DNA of 64,000 nt from Bemisia tabaci. Taxonomy: Eukaryota > Arthropoda > Insecta > Hemiptera > Aleyrodidae. The position numbers and the translations under genes are program-made. Under the pieces are notes generated by a model, which had not been told where the DNA came from, made no database searches, and worked only from the letters and a program-made list of their open reading frames with translations. The stretch is taken from the NCBI RefSeq assembly GCF_918797505.1, contig NC_092800.1, positions 35,144,263-35,208,262 of the forward strand. Direction: 5' to 3'. Positions 11,175-21,899 of the stretch are shown here, piece after piece (position 1 is the stretch's first letter; every line of letters starts with the position of its first letter).

Positions 11175-11402
11175 CACTGGAAAAAACCACATTGGATCTA
11201 TAGAGTCCAGACTCTTAAAAACATCGACTAGAAAAAGTACTCTTGATTTAATCAGAATCTAGCTTAAATTAAGAACCAAGCCTCTGAATTTAAGCGGATT
11301 TCGTTTTGATTCAAGCAAAAATCCGATTGAATCAAGAGTATTTTTTCTTGTCAATGTTTTCAAGAGTCTGGACTCTAGATCCAATGTGTTTTTCTTCCAG
11401 TG
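11175..11402. mobile_element. A-family MITE
   Basis: A 228-bp full-length copy runs from CACTGG to CCAGTG, flanked by TA on both sides. The inverted arms meet at AAGAACCAAGCCTCTGAATT. Confidence 0.88.
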
Positions 11403-11519
11403 TAGGCACAACGAGGGGTCTTAATTTGTTGATTTTTTCAGGACCACTGTGACAATTTCGTAGAGATTTTTTACAGTTCTTAAAAAAACACCTGGAGAAA
11501 TCAGTAAAGTTTGCTCAGC

Positions 11520-11600
11520 TCAACTCAGGGTGTCCATAATCAGGGAAACTTGAAAAACCAGGAGAGAAAGTTGGTCAGGGAAAATCAAATAAAGTTATAG
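11520..11600 (+). repeat. M-like fragment
   Basis: CAGGGTGTCCATAATCAGGG and TGGTCAGGGAAAAT resemble the M family. It is short and lies between two A copies. Confidence 0.4.
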
Positions 11601-11657
11601 GCAGAAAAAAAGAAAACTAACCCACAAGTCTTAGAAAAGAGGCACAGGGTGTGAGTG

Positions 11658-11883
11658 CACTGGAAAAAAACACATTGGATCTAGAGTCCAGACTCTTGAA
11701 AACATTAACAAGAAAAAGGGCTCTTGATTCAATCACATTTAAGTTTAAATCAAAAGGAAATCCGATCAAATTAAGAGGCGTGGTTCTTGATTTAAGCTTA
11801 AATCTGATTAAATCAAGAGAATGTTTTCTTGCCGATGTTTTTATGAGTCTGGACTCTAGATCCAATGTGTTTTTTTTCCAGTG
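11658..11883. mobile_element. A-family MITE
   Basis: A 226-bp copy from CACTGG to CCAGTG is flanked by TG on both sides, which fits a 2-bp TSD not limited to TA. It lies 255 bp from the preceding A copy. Confidence 0.87.
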
Positions 11884-11934
11884 TGCAGGAATGAGTGCGA
11901 TTATTATCAGTCCCTGTTTTTCAGAATCTCCGCT

Positions 11935-12055
11935 CAGTGGTGAGGCGTGAATGATCGATTATCGATATTTCTCCATTTCAAGTCGTGATAAAGAATCGAT
12001 TATTAAGGTGTCATATGTGAAATATCGATAATCGATCGTTCTCGACTCGCCACTG
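11935..12055. mobile_element. O-family short copy
   Basis: A 121-bp fold-back has CAGTGGTGAGGCGTGAATGA at the left and CGACTCGCCACTG at the right. It is shorter than the typical 165 bp and no clean 8-bp TSD is visible. Confidence 0.7.
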
Positions 12056-12347
12056 ATCCACTTACTCAATTAGACGAGTACGTCTCGTCGGCGAAAAACA
12101 AGGATGCTTCGAATTTTGCGTCGTTCGATTCCGTGTTACGTCGAGTAACATATCGGCTTGTCACTCCGTCCCGAACGGCGATTTTTCGTCGCGAAACGAG
12201 CCGAGGCGACCACGCGACGTGGGATGAAAAATTAAGGCGCCGCTTCCCAAGATTACAGCTCAAAGTTACTGAACGAAATTAATGTCCGTTCCGTGACGGG
12301 GCTCTTCCATCTATTGCAACGGCTCCTCAGCCGCTCGGGAAGTGTCG
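12056..12347. other. unassigned
   Basis: Moderately GC-rich spacer, no feature recognised. Confidence 0.4.
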
Positions 12348-12454
12348 CACAGTGGATCGAGTCACCATAAGAAAGGTCGGACAAAATTTCGAAACTTTAA
12401 ACGCTTATAACTCCGTTATCACAAGATGTCGAGGTCTTAAAAATTGGCCCATTA

Positions 12455-13372
12455 TAGTGCCTTTATACGGGAGAGTATTGCCATCTCAATCCTTTTACTG
12501 CAGAAAAAGTGTGCCGCTCTCTGATTGGTCGTCCGTCATAAAGCCCCAATTTGGACCAATGTAAACAAACCCCAGTCCCTCCGCTCCTAGTTTGGCCCAA
12601 TGTAAACAAACAAGATGGCGCGACAAAGTTCTAGACGTGATTTTTGATGTGATAGAAAGTTTATAATCAACCTCTGAATTGAGTTCAGATTGACCTTTAA
12701 TGGATATTTTTGCCGAAAATTAACCTTTTTGAGTGATCATCATTCATTTCCTCTGGGTCGGGTTTGTTAAAATTGGTCTAACTTTGGAGCTCCATGATAA
12801 CGTAAAACTGATAAACCAATGGAGATGTTGCATGTGTGAGGGATTTGCGATTTGACCGTTGATTCTTATGTAAAAGTTCGCGAGAAACACGATGTGGCCA
12901 CTGCTTTTCTTTGAAATCATCTCCCAAGCTCAAAAAAAGCTCTCAAATTGAGGCCAAAATGGAGGGGATATCCCACGCTATCCTAAGAGTCCACCTCTAC
13001 ATCAAGACAAGCTCCCCATGCAAAGATAGGGAGCAAATACATTGACAGGGCTGCACCTTCTTTGAGGACTCCAAAACTAAAAACACGGCAACCCTGCTAA
13101 TGTATTTGCTCCCTATCTTTGCATGGAGAGTTTGTTTCGATGTAGACGAGGACTCTCAGGGTATAGGGTGGGATATCCCCTCCATTTTGGCTTCAACTTG
13201 AGAGCTTTTTTTGAGCTCGGGAGATGATTTCAGAGAAAACCAGTGGCACCATCGTGTTTCTCGCGAACTTTTACACAAGAATCAATGGTCAAATCGCAAA
13301 TCCCTCACACATGCAACATCTCCATTAGAGAGCGACACAGAGATGGCAATACTCTCCCGTATACAGGTACTC
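12455..13372. mobile_element. F fold-back element (probable hAT type)
   Basis: The termini are AGTGCCTTTATACGGGAGAG and the complement (CTCTCCCGTATACAGGTACT). Candidate 8-bp flanks GGCCCATT and GGTCCCTT match at 6 of 8. It contains GCTCTCTGATTGGTCGTC and TTTGGACCAATGTAAACAAAC, both also in the copy at 38144. It is inserted in a C element and contains the large palindrome at 12819-13326. Confidence 0.7.
12819..13326. repeat. large palindrome inside F
   Basis: Two arms of about 225 bp (12819-13043 and 13099-13326) surround a 55-bp loop. Matching segments include GGAGATGTTGCATGTGTGAG, GGGATTTGCGATTTGACC, GGAGGGGATATCCCA and GATAGGGAGCAAATACATT. The arms have scattered mismatches, so it is not recent. 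It is absent from the F copy at 38144, so it may be a separate nested fold-back. Confidence 0.8.
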
Positions 13373-13507
13373 AGGTCCCTTTGGTTTTCTCGTAAAATTT
13401 ACCTCCCGAATCACCCGTCAAAATTTGAAATGTGACGAAATAAACGTAGAAAGCAGTTTGAGTAAAAATTTCTTGTCCGACCTCTCTCATCGACTCGATC
13501 CACTGTG

Positions 13508-13825
13508 TGCCGGGTGAAAAATTTAGGGCAGTTCCTCCTGAAGGTCAGGATTCCTCGATGAGTGATGGCTCGGGCGTAGAGGCGCAGTCCGCGGGTGGAT
13601 GATGCTCCAACCAGGGCGCGAAGCAGGGGGAGGGGGTTGAAAGAGGGGGTGGGCGAGGGTGGTATCGATCCGCGGAGCTGCGAGCCACGCACCTCCGAGT
13701 CCAAGTTCAGATTCACGCCCCACGCCCACCCCTGGAGTACCTTGAGGTGTAACCACCCGCACCGGAAGTTATCAACAGTCTCGATTTTGAAGTCGCGCAA
13801 ACATACTGCTTTCGTTTCAAATTTT
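13508..13825. other. unassigned GC-rich segment
   Basis: GC-rich, open in several frames on both strands. The longest minus frame runs on into the C and M repeats and is not credible as a gene. Confidence 0.4.
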
Positions 13826-13990
13826 AGAGGGAGGGGGGTGTCCATAATATAGGGTTTCCGTAGTAATGCCACAGTCAGGGAATACCGGGAAATGTCAGGG
13901 AATTTTAAAAAGTCAGAGAAAATGAGGAAAATGTCAGGGAAATGAGGAAAATGTGAGGGAAAAATTGTCAAGTCACGTTATTTGCTTCCT
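13826..13990 (+). repeat. M-like repeat, left part
   Basis: It includes GTGTCCATAATATAGGGTTT, GCCACAGTCAGGGAATACC and several GGGAAATGTCAGGG units. It resembles the insert at 1869-1959 and the M elements at 26741 and 48297. Confidence 0.6.
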
Positions 13991-14372
13991 TGAGCGGGTT
14001 TGACATTCCGAACAGCAAATGCCTGAAAACTATTGTTAACTACTACCGACAAATTTTTTAGGGAATTTGCTTCGCACTGGGCAGAAAATTCACTATTTGC
14101 CCAGAAATCCGCACAGCCGTTATCATGTTAAAAATTAAATCGCCCACTTAAATTTTACAATAGCTGATGCGGCTCGGTCCCTCTCTGCTTAACGCGATCC
14201 AAAGCACAAGCATCTTCTCTTCATAGGTCATTCCTTGCGAAAACCTATGTGTCAAAAATTACATTTGCCCATGAATTCAATGCAGATTAAGCAGAATTGC
14301 CGAAACTGGTCATTACGACTCACCCTATACAATCCGAAAAAACATTAATGACTTTCCTGACGGTCCTCTCTA

Positions 14373-14621
14373 CTGCCGTGCTAAGGAAAAACGCCGTATG
14401 AACATTCGAGAGTTGCCAAATGTGTCCGGATAAAATATGTATTTTAAAGGAAAATGCTTATTTTTCCTTGAAATTTTCAGATATTTTAGCCTAGATTGCA
14501 AGCAAAATTGTGTGAAAATTAAAAGAAAGAGATGACAATTTTCCTCAGTGAATTCGTTTTTTATTGAAGGAAATATTGCAACGTCTGAAGGCTTTTACGG
14601 CCTTTTTCTTTAGCATGGCAG
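14373..14621. mobile_element. N-family MITE
   Basis: Termini are CTGCCGTGCTAAGGAAAAAC and the complement ending CATGGCAG. Flanks TCTA and TATA match at 3 of 4. Confidence 0.8.
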
Positions 14622-14623
14622 TA

Positions 14624-15136
14624 TACTTCGCGTCCATTGAGTAAATGTTTCGCTTTTTTCCTTCCCGTAGAATTTAACCTCTTTAACAACTAGGACTAGG
14701 TTTTAAAATTGACCAGCACTGACACCTGGTAATTAGGCTGTAACCGAAAGTCCCTACTTCGGCGTGTGAATGCAACTTGTAAACGAGGTGACCGGTCAGA
14801 TGATGGAGTTTATGTCAGAGTGACCTTGGCAAACGATAAAAAGTCTGCCATAAAATCACCGCTCGCGCCCGAGTACAGCTCTTTTCGCTCCGTCATCATC
14901 TAATTTATATCGAGCGCCGAGTAGCCAAATTTCTCTCACCTGCGCTTTTTCGTGGGATTTGAAAACGGAAATTTGGCAACGAGGTTCAGAGAAACCTTAA
15001 GAGGCCCGCGAGCCACGCAAATTCCTATCAAGCCTTTCGTTTCCGTGCGATGATTTCAGGATGATTGGGATCATGGATTGATGAGAAGAGGAGTCGAATG
15101 AGGTGAGCATTGGGGGGAAAATTGACGAATGCAGTG
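14624..15136. other. unassigned
   Basis: No repeat or gene recognised. Confidence 0.4.
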
Positions 15137-15352
15137 CACTGGGGAAAAAAAAAAAAAAAAAAAAAAAAAAAAACATTGAATGTAGAGTCCAGACCCTTAA
15201 AAACATCGACTAGAAAAAGTACTCTTGATTCGATCAGAATCTAGCTTAAATCTAAAACCAAGCCTCTTAATTTAAGCGGATTTCGCTTTGATTCGAGCAA
15301 AAATCCGATTGAATCAAGAGTATTTTTTCTTGTCAATGTTTTCAAGAGTCTG
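15137..15352. mobile_element. A-family MITE, 3'-truncated
   Basis: It starts CACTGG with an expanded A tract (about 15145-15172). It follows the A consensus to TTCAAGAGTCTG and then stops before the terminal T-rich end. Confidence 0.8.
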
Positions 15353-15667
15353 CGATTTTCGATGTATCAGCCTGTGACTGTCTAAAATTTTGCCAAATGG
15401 TGTCATTAGTTGTGTAAAATCAATGTCTAAATTAATGATTTATTTTTTTTTAAAAAAAAAAACCCCTCAGAGTTCTCGAGTTATCTTTAACTCTCCAACC
15501 CCACTCTATGAGAACACGCAACATTGGAAGAAAATTTAATTGGTGACCTTTCAGCTGAATGACACGATTTTCCCAATGAAGTTATAGTGAAAACTGTCGA
15601 AGTCAGTGTAGTCAAAAGCTCAGCGTATCCGACATTGCCTTATGCACAGTTAAAAAGTAGTAAAAAT
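15353..15667. other. unassigned AT-rich
   Basis: Contains a T/A homopolymer switch near 15441-15460. No gene seen. Confidence 0.4.
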
Positions 15668-15741
15668 GGCGCCTACAAACCTAAGGGGATACTTCAAGCA
15701 TTGCGCAATGCGTGAAGTATCCCCTTAGGTTTGTAGGCGCC
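15668..15741. repeat. near-perfect 74-bp hairpin
   Basis: The arms GGCGCCTACAAACCTAAGGG and the exact complement run almost to a minimal centre (GCATTGCGCAATGC). A similar hairpin is at 47779-47854, and P repeats look like one arm. RNA from this locus would fold into one long stem, but expression is unknown. Confidence 0.85.
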
Positions 15742-15761
15742 AGCGCGCTTGCAGCACGCCC

Positions 15762-15997
15762 CACAATGGACCGAGCCAATCAGAAAGGTCGGACACGAAA
15801 TTTTTGACTGAGACTGCAAATTTGTATGTTTAATTCATCACATTTTAATTTTAAGGGATGTTTCTAGTTGAAAATTTCACGAGGAAACCAATGGAACCAC
15901 TTTCAAAACTTTGTAAAAAAATTTGTATCGACGTAGTTATGAGCTTTTAAAGTTTCCAAATTTTGTCCGACGTCTCCAATTGACTCGATCCACCGTG
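15762..15997. mobile_element. Transib-like C element
   Basis: A 236-bp copy begins CACAATG, the terminus usually given for Transib, and ends CACCGTG. Right flank is CGGCG and left flank CGCCC. The inverted arms carry GACCGAGCCAATCAGAAAGG. Confidence 0.78.
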
Positions 15998-16380
15998 CGG
16001 CGCATGTTGGATGGAAGTTTTCTTCCGCAATGAGTTTCTCCAAGAAATTCAAACAACTGCACCTAAGTATCACTATTTTACTCGCACCCTCGTTTGCCAT
16101 CCTCTATCTGCCTTTGAAATGTTTAGGAAGATGATAGTCAATGACGGATGAACTCGGATTGAGTGGTGGAAACGCCATTTTCAGGTGGCCTGTCCGCTTT
16201 GATGAAGCTCAAAGAGTCAGAATATCAGCATCCATGAAGCTGGAAAATTAAGGCTTGCCGTCTACTTCTTGTCGAGTTTGAATTCGCTGAGCTTTCGGTG
16301 GGAAAAACTGTCGACTCAGGGATACTTCAGCAGATTAGTTTTATGTTTTTGAAAGGATGCCAATTTTATTCTCACTGTCA
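15998..16380. other. unassigned
   Basis: No feature recognised. Confidence 0.4.
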
Positions 16381-16863
16381 CACGGTGGATCGAGTCAGTA
16401 GGAGAGGTCGGACAAAATTTGGAAACCTTGAAAGCTTATAACCCCGTCTATACAAAACTTTGAGGTTCTAAAAGTGGTTTCATCGGTATCCTCGTAGACA
16501 GGGTGTCTAGCATCAGGAAAAACCGGAGAAACCGGAAAATGTTAGGAATTTCGGCAGATCAGGAAAAAATCAGGAAAATATCAGGAAAATTGGAAAAATC
16601 GGACGTTTCATCAGGAATTTTTTTCTCGCGAATCTCCTCTGCGGAGAAAGTCTTACTGCTCTTTGCCTACCGAGCCAGGAGTCGAGAAAAATCAGGATAA
16701 TATCAGGAATTTTCAAAATGAAAAAATCAGGAATTTTTTTATAAAATATCAGGATTTTTTAAAATTAAAAAATACTAGACACCCTGGTAAAATTTTCCTC
16801 AAGGAACACCCCTCGAAATTTAAAATGTGACGAAATAAACATCAAAATTTGCTGTCTCAAAAC
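16381..16863. mobile_element. Transib-like C element, split by G, 3' truncated
   Basis: It starts CACGGTGGATCGAGTCAGTA. The G element at 16499-16786 interrupts it, and the C sequence resumes with ATTTAAAATGTGACGAAATA. The right terminal repeat is missing after about 16863. Confidence 0.75.
16499..16786. mobile_element. G-family MITE nested in C
   Basis: The termini are CAGGGTGTCTAGCATCAGG and CTAGACACCCTG, with flanks GTAGA and GTAAA (4 of 5). It closely resembles the copy at 4155, including the block GCGAATCTCCTC.GCGGAGAA. Confidence 0.85.
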
Positions 16864-17501
16864 GGGTGGTGGCTCTGCTCCAGCATCGAAGACGACTCAA
16901 TCGAATACAAAATGCGTGGGCGTATTCCAATCCCGAGCACGGCAGTTGACACCCGGCAGGTGCCTCGATCCAACACCCCCTCCCCTCCCCTCCCCTCGGG
17001 GTCCCGGTGAGGTCCCAGGGAGGGCCCCATGGGTCACGACACGAGCCAGGTGCGCTGGGCGACCCGGCCAGCAGGTGTGTTACCTGCGTGTGAATCCCGT
17101 CTGGATCAAAACAGCACATGTGCCTAGGATTATCCACGGAGTTACGTTGTTTCGGAGTGGAGTGAGGTGTATCTCAGATCCGGGGAGCAGGATTCCCCGC
17201 CCATCGCGCATTGAATGGAAATCTGTGGCATTATCATTTTTATATTATTCGGGAGCAGATGATCAGCCGGTGTAAGCCACTCGCTCGGGCCCTGCTTTAA
17301 TGCCCGTCTTGCACCTTCTGCCTCGATCTGAATCGTCGAAATCGGCCCGAGCAAGTGTTGGAGTTCGTCTGCGGTGGAGCTAAAAGACACGTGTCGCTCT
17401 TTGCGACGTCACAAAATTTTGTTTCTTCTTTTGTACAAATTTTTATATAGGTGATTGAACTTGGAAGATGCTTTTCCTCGATCGCGAAATTATAAAGCTC
17501 T
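16864..17501. other. unassigned, GC-rich core
   Basis: GC-rich block at 16920-17110 with a repeated CCCTCC tract. No domain found on either strand. Confidence 0.4.
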
Positions 17502-17754
17502 GTGGGCTGATTGTTGAAACTGATGGACAAAGCTATAGATGAAGTAGACTTAAGGAGCATGGAGCGATCCGATTGGTTGGAATGGTTGGTTCCTATATAG
17601 ACTGAGAAAGCTTTCGTAGGTTGCCGTTAGTTAGCCGATTACCTACCTCCTTCGTCCATCGCAACCACCCGCTTCCATCTATGTAGGATCCCTCCGTATC
17701 CTTTTTGTCTTCTTTGTCCGCAGCTTTGTCTACCAATTTCAGCAATCAGCCAGC
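17502..17754. repeat. E-family inverted-repeat element
   Basis: It starts GTGGGCTGATTGTTGAAACT and ends in the complementary AGTTTCA.CAATCAGCC type. Internal landmarks are GGAGCGATCC.ATTGGTTG and GTTGCCGTTAGTTAG. TSD unclear; class unknown. Confidence 0.75.
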
Positions 17755-17954
17755 TGATCATCTGCCAATATCCAACCAAAAATAGAGACAGTGTTTCTTG
17801 AAATTTCTTGTCGACGCTCAGGGTCCTATGAGATTCTCTTGCGCAAGTTTTCCACTCCGTGCTCTTAAGAAGTGAAGTTTAATAAAGGAACGGATTTTTA
17901 CATCTGTTGCGTCCTATTGTTTTAGCCTTTTTTCAAACCGGATCGACAACTCCT
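17755..17954. other. unassigned
   Basis: No feature recognised. Confidence 0.3.
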
Positions 17955-18243
17955 AAAATTACTATTTTTGTCTCGCATCAGTCGCATCGATCTAAAAAAA
18001 TCAGAGGATTTTCACTGAATTCGCCAAAAAATTCAAAGAATTTCAATTCCTTTTTTTGGGTCACCTTCAGTTTAACTTTTCCCTGACTTTTCTCCGTTTT
18101 AAACTTAAAATTACTATTTTTGTCTCGCACCGGTCCAAGAAATCAGAAAATTTTTACTAAATTCGCCAGAAAATTCAAGGAATCTCAATTTTTTTTTCAG
18201 GTTACCTTGAGTTTATTTTTTCCCTGACTTTTCTCAGTTTTCC
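17955..18243 (+). repeat. tandem duplication, about 152-bp period
   Basis: Two units begin AAAATTACTATTTTTGTCTC at about 17955 and 18107. They share GAATTCGCCA.AAAATTCAA and TTCCCTGACTTTTCTC. Confidence 0.8.
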
Positions 18244-18602
18244 AGCATTGCATCATACCTGGTCCTTACATTTTCGTCACAGAGGGCGTTGTCAGGAAAG
18301 CCAATTACGTCCCCCACCCTGCGAATCCTCGGGAAGAGCCAGGGACCTAGACCCTGACACAATTACCTCCTCCGACGATAAGAGCCACGGAAGTCGTCAA
18401 CATGGACGACGCAAACGACCTGACGTCCACGTCCGTGACGTATCGCACCTACGTTTTAACGGCGACCCCGTCAAATGTCCTGCCGCGCTATTCAGTGAGA
18501 ACGTCCTACGTCCATTCGAACGTTGCCTGATTTCCCCGAATCAAACAATTTCTCTCGAGAAAATTTCCACAGAGGTGTATGGATAAGAGACGCAAGTGCG
18601 GT
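18244..18602 (+). other. unassigned, GC-rich
   Basis: A 112-codon open frame at 18248-18586 has no recognisable domain and ends at the border of a K element. I do not call it a gene. Confidence 0.4.
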
Positions 18603-18888
18603 CAAAGTTTCTATAAGTCCGGAATTTCCGGAAAGTCCGGATATAGTACTGATTTTTTAAGGGCGGACCAAGTACTGAAAAACTGCGGAATTTCGCAAGA
18701 AGGTCCGGAATTTTAGTCATTTTTTTCGCAATTCGAGCGAGAAATTCACATTTTTGAAAATTTTCGAATTTCATCAATTGTAGATACTTAAAAAGTACTG
18801 AATTTCTCTTATGAGGAGGTACTGAATTTCCTGGGAATGGACTGGAAAAGTACTGTTTTTTGGCCCGCCTGTTTTAGTAGACACCCTG
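18603..18888. mobile_element. K-family MITE, left end degraded
   Basis: The right terminus GTAGACACCCTG is intact, while the left reads GTTTCTATAAGTCCGGAATT. The interior phrases are typical of K. Confidence 0.75.
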
Positions 18889-19353
18889 GCGATTTTTTCC
18901 GTTATTGAATTTGATAATGTTTGGTGCCCTTGCCATTGGGCTTTTCAATTTTTCCGAAAATAGCCTCACGGGTGACGAGAACTTGGAAAAATCAATACAA
19001 ATTGGAAAAAAGGCACATCTAAATTTGTTCTTTGCTCTTTTAAATCGGGATATTGGTATTAATTCGTGAAGAATAGGGATGAGTTGGGCGAATTCGGTAT
19101 AAATGCGAGGTAAAGTGAGGATAAATAGGAATGAATTGAAACGAAGATGGATGAATCCAGAAAAATCAGGAAAATTCGAATTAAATGAGGGTAAAGTGGG
19201 ATAACTCGGCGCAAGAAGGAACTAACCGGGATGAAAGGTTATGAATCTGTTTATAGAAATCATGATAAATCAGTAAAATTGAGCATACAGAAAGATACAC
19301 TGAAAATAATCGGCAGATATCGGAACAAACTGGATTATATGTATAAAAGGATG
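18889..19353. other. unassigned with diffuse GGATGAA-type repetition
   Basis: Loose purine-rich repetition (AATCGGG, GATGAATT, GGATAAAT) at 19030-19340. No gene. Confidence 0.35.
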
Positions 19354-19916
19354 AATGGACCACTAGACAAGGTACGAATTTAAGCAATCTGATACATGTT
19401 TCTTAATCATAATTTCACGTAAAACACGATTCACAAAACGAAAATTACTGAAACCAACTCCCAACGAAGATATTAACGATTTTATTTCACATTGGTTACG
19501 AGGAATTGAGCTGCCCGCTCACAAGAAACTCAAAGCTCTACGTGAGTCAAATCGTGCACTACGACGGTTTCAGAAAGCTCCTCAATCGAGCAATGTTCAT
19601 TTCCCACCATGTGTTGTTCACACTATCGGCAATTTGCTATAACTGAGCCAAAGTGTCAAGATTAAGGTTGCCAAATTTTTATATTGCTGAGACTGTCATG
19701 ATAACGTTTAGCGCGCGATGTGAATCACGTAGAGCATTGAGTTTTCATGAGCGGGTGGTTTGAATTCACGCATCAAGAATCATTAAATATCTTCGCAATG
19801 AGTTAATGGCGGTAATTTTTGTTGCGCGCATCGTGTTTTACGTGAAATTTCAGTTACGATGCATGTATCAGAATGCTGAAATTCGTACCTTGTCTAGTGG
19901 TCCATTGTGTTGAATC
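19354..19916. mobile_element. Q long-TIR fold-back element
   Basis: A 563-bp relative of 6476-7035. The outer arms AATGGACCACTAGACAAGGT / CCTTGTCTAGTGGTCCATT are nearly perfect, with 150-bp extended homology inside. No transposase remnant. Confidence 0.78.
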
Positions 19917-20194
19917 GGGAAAATCGGATCAATCCTGGCAATGTCACAAAATTTCGGTTTTCGACCCTAAATTAGGATCATTCGGAATAAACAGGGATAG
20001 GGGATGCACAGGATGAACAAGGATGAATCGTTTCAAAACGGTGACACTTGTATTAGTTACGATACTTCGAGAAGGGATAGTATTTTCCTATCCATAAAAT
20101 TACTGAAACTAAACAAATCAACTAACAGATTGAGTTACAAGTTCTTTGAAAAATTCGAATGAAAAGATTCACAAGTTCGCCAGAGTATTCTTAT

Positions 20195-20251
20195 CAGAAG
20201 AATTTTGGCAACGTCCGAAAATCCATACGACGTTCTTCCTTAGCGCGGCAG
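20195..20251 (-). repeat. N-family right-end fragment
   Basis: TTTGGCAACGTCCGAAA, GACGTTCTTCCTTAGC and CGCGGCAG match the N right end. The left end is missing. Confidence 0.65.
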
Positions 20252-20744
20252 AATTAGCCGAAAGGGTAAGGAGCTAAGCGCGAAAATATGTTACGTCTTC
20301 CGAGCGTGGAACTGTGCCAAATGGCTTACGCCATCGCGCAATTTCCCCCGTGGTTGAGTTGATCATGCTCGAATTAGAAAAACACTATCGGTCTGTCCGG
20401 AAGTCTTTAAAATTTGACACTTGCTGGCAGTCCTCCTACTACTCCAATTTCTACTTCTTCCTCTTTATCTTTCTCTGCCAAAATTAAGTTCGCTACAGTG
20501 CGTTTCCAAATTAGAGAATACGTTTGTTGCACGTCGTTCGACCGTAGACTTTCAAGGAATTGCCGAATGAATACGAAGAAAAGTTTTTGCCAAGTTGGAA
20601 TTGAAGAGGAAGCTATGAAAAAAGTGTTAATGTTTAAATGTCAGTGGAAATGTCGCGAAGACTGTAATTTTTCTTCTAATATTACTTCTATGTATTGGAT
20701 TTGTATTTACATGAACAGCATAGGAAAATAAATGCTCCGATGTC
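20252..20744. other. unassigned
   Basis: A 105-codon frame at 20414-20731 has no recognisable domain. No repeats seen. Confidence 0.35.
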
Positions 20745-20995
20745 TGTAGTATATTTGCAGCTGATGGTCGATGAAGTGTTTCAATGCGGGGAAAATGATA
20801 AAAATTCGGCTAAAAACTTCAAATAAATGACCGTTAAGTAAATGGAACATGATTTTTTTACTGTGATTCTTACACTAACAGCTTCTTTTTTTTGTTTTGT
20901 TACAGGTAAGCAATTTTCCCCTCTATCAACATTTCCTCAAATGGTGTCTCTTTCGGTAAGTAGTTTTCTCATGACCATCGGTTCGTTCTTGTAAA
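20745..20995 (+). repeat. W dispersed repeat with splice-like motifs
   Basis: It matches 54070-54330 over about 250 bp. Both copies keep the run TTTTGTT.CAGGTAAGCAA (acceptor-like and donor-like halves side by side) and a second TCGGTAAGTAGTTTT. Confidence 0.7.
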
Positions 20996-21031
20996 GAAAG
21001 GGTTGTTGTCCTTGAGGAATCTCAGATGCCG

Positions 21032-21266
21032 CACTGGAAAAAAAAAAAACACATTGGATCTAGAGTCCAGACTCTTGAAGACATTGACAAGAAAAAATAC
21101 TCGTGATTCAATCAGATTTTTGCTTAGATCAAAAAGAAATCCGCTCAAATTAAGAGGCTTGGTTCTTGATTTAAGCAAAAATCCGATTGAATCAAGAGTA
21201 TTTTTTCTCGTCGATGTTTTTAAGCGTCTGGACTCTAGATCCAATGTTTGTTTTTTTTTTCCAGTG
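21032..21266. mobile_element. A-family MITE
   Basis: A 235-bp copy from CACTGG to CCAGTG. The left flank is CG, the right TA, and that TA is also the left flank of the adjacent B element. The TSD of this copy is not preserved. Confidence 0.82.
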
Positions 21267-21268
21267 TA

Positions 21269-21681
21269 CACTGAAAAAAAAAATCTCGGTGTATTTACTA
21301 AGAAAAGGGTAACATTACCAAGAATTCAGGGTTCTATTTGATCCCAGTTTTTTCTTGGTAAAATTACCATTTATGGAATTGGTAATTTTACCGAGAAAGC
21401 TGGGTAAAATTATTGAACTTTCTCGGTAATTTTACTGGACCTTGGTAAAAACGCCAATATTTTTTATCGATTGTGGTAGAATTACCGAGATAAAATGGCA
21501 AAGTTACCGGGAATTGATTACCAATAAAAGTGGTATTCTTACCTCAAAAAAACAGTAAAAATACCGGTTTTTAGGTAACTTTACCAGTCTGTCTTGGTAA
21601 AATTACCAATAATTGGTAGAAAAAGTGAGATGGTAAAGGTACCAACGGACCTTGGTAAAAACACCGAGTTTTTTTTCAGTG
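21269..21681 (+). mobile_element. B-family MITE
   Basis: The termini are CACTG + A tract + TCTCGGTG and CACCGAG + T tract + CAGTG, with TA on both sides. The interior is a run of TTGGTAAAATTACC-type palindromes. It sits 2 bp from an A copy. Confidence 0.85.
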
Positions 21682-21682
21682 T

Positions 21683-21743
21683 ATAAGTACTTGTACTTGT
21701 ATAAGTACTGATTTTCGGCAAGCCTGTTTTAGTAGACACCCTG
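21683..21743 (-). repeat. K-family right-end fragment
   Basis: AAGTACTGATTTTCGGCAAG followed by CCTGTTTTAGTAGACACCCTG is the K right end. It abuts the B element, which may have inserted into an older K copy. Confidence 0.75.
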
Positions 21744-21899
21744 ATGGGGGTGGTACTCGTGTAATCGAGCTTTGTCTCGACCATACTCGTCGTTGTCCTC
21801 CGACTGAAATAGAGAGAGGCGGGCTAATGGAGAATCCTTGTGCTCGTGGTGTCCACTCGCGTGTCCAGACCGAGTGCGGTTCGTGCGGCGCGACCGGCG

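Larger units (their letters stand above)
12348..13507. mobile_element. Transib-like C element, split by F
   Basis: It starts CACAGTGGATCGAGTCA and ends TGACTCGATCCACTGTG. Flanks are TGTCG and TGCCG, like the CGNCG target of other copies with CpG decay. The F element at about 12455-13372 splits it, and the interior resumes with the usual GTGACGAAATAAAC phrase. Terminus, flank length and flank composition match Transib. There is no transposase. Confidence 0.75.

Noticed and set aside
12348..12390. Real V(D)J recombination signals
   Set aside because: The heptamer lies at the ends of short transposons in both orientations, with CGNCG flanks and no V, D or J segments. A Transib origin explains it.
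13411..13971. 186-codon minus-strand open frame
   Set aside because: It stitches together a C terminus, a GC-rich block and M-like repeats; no domain.
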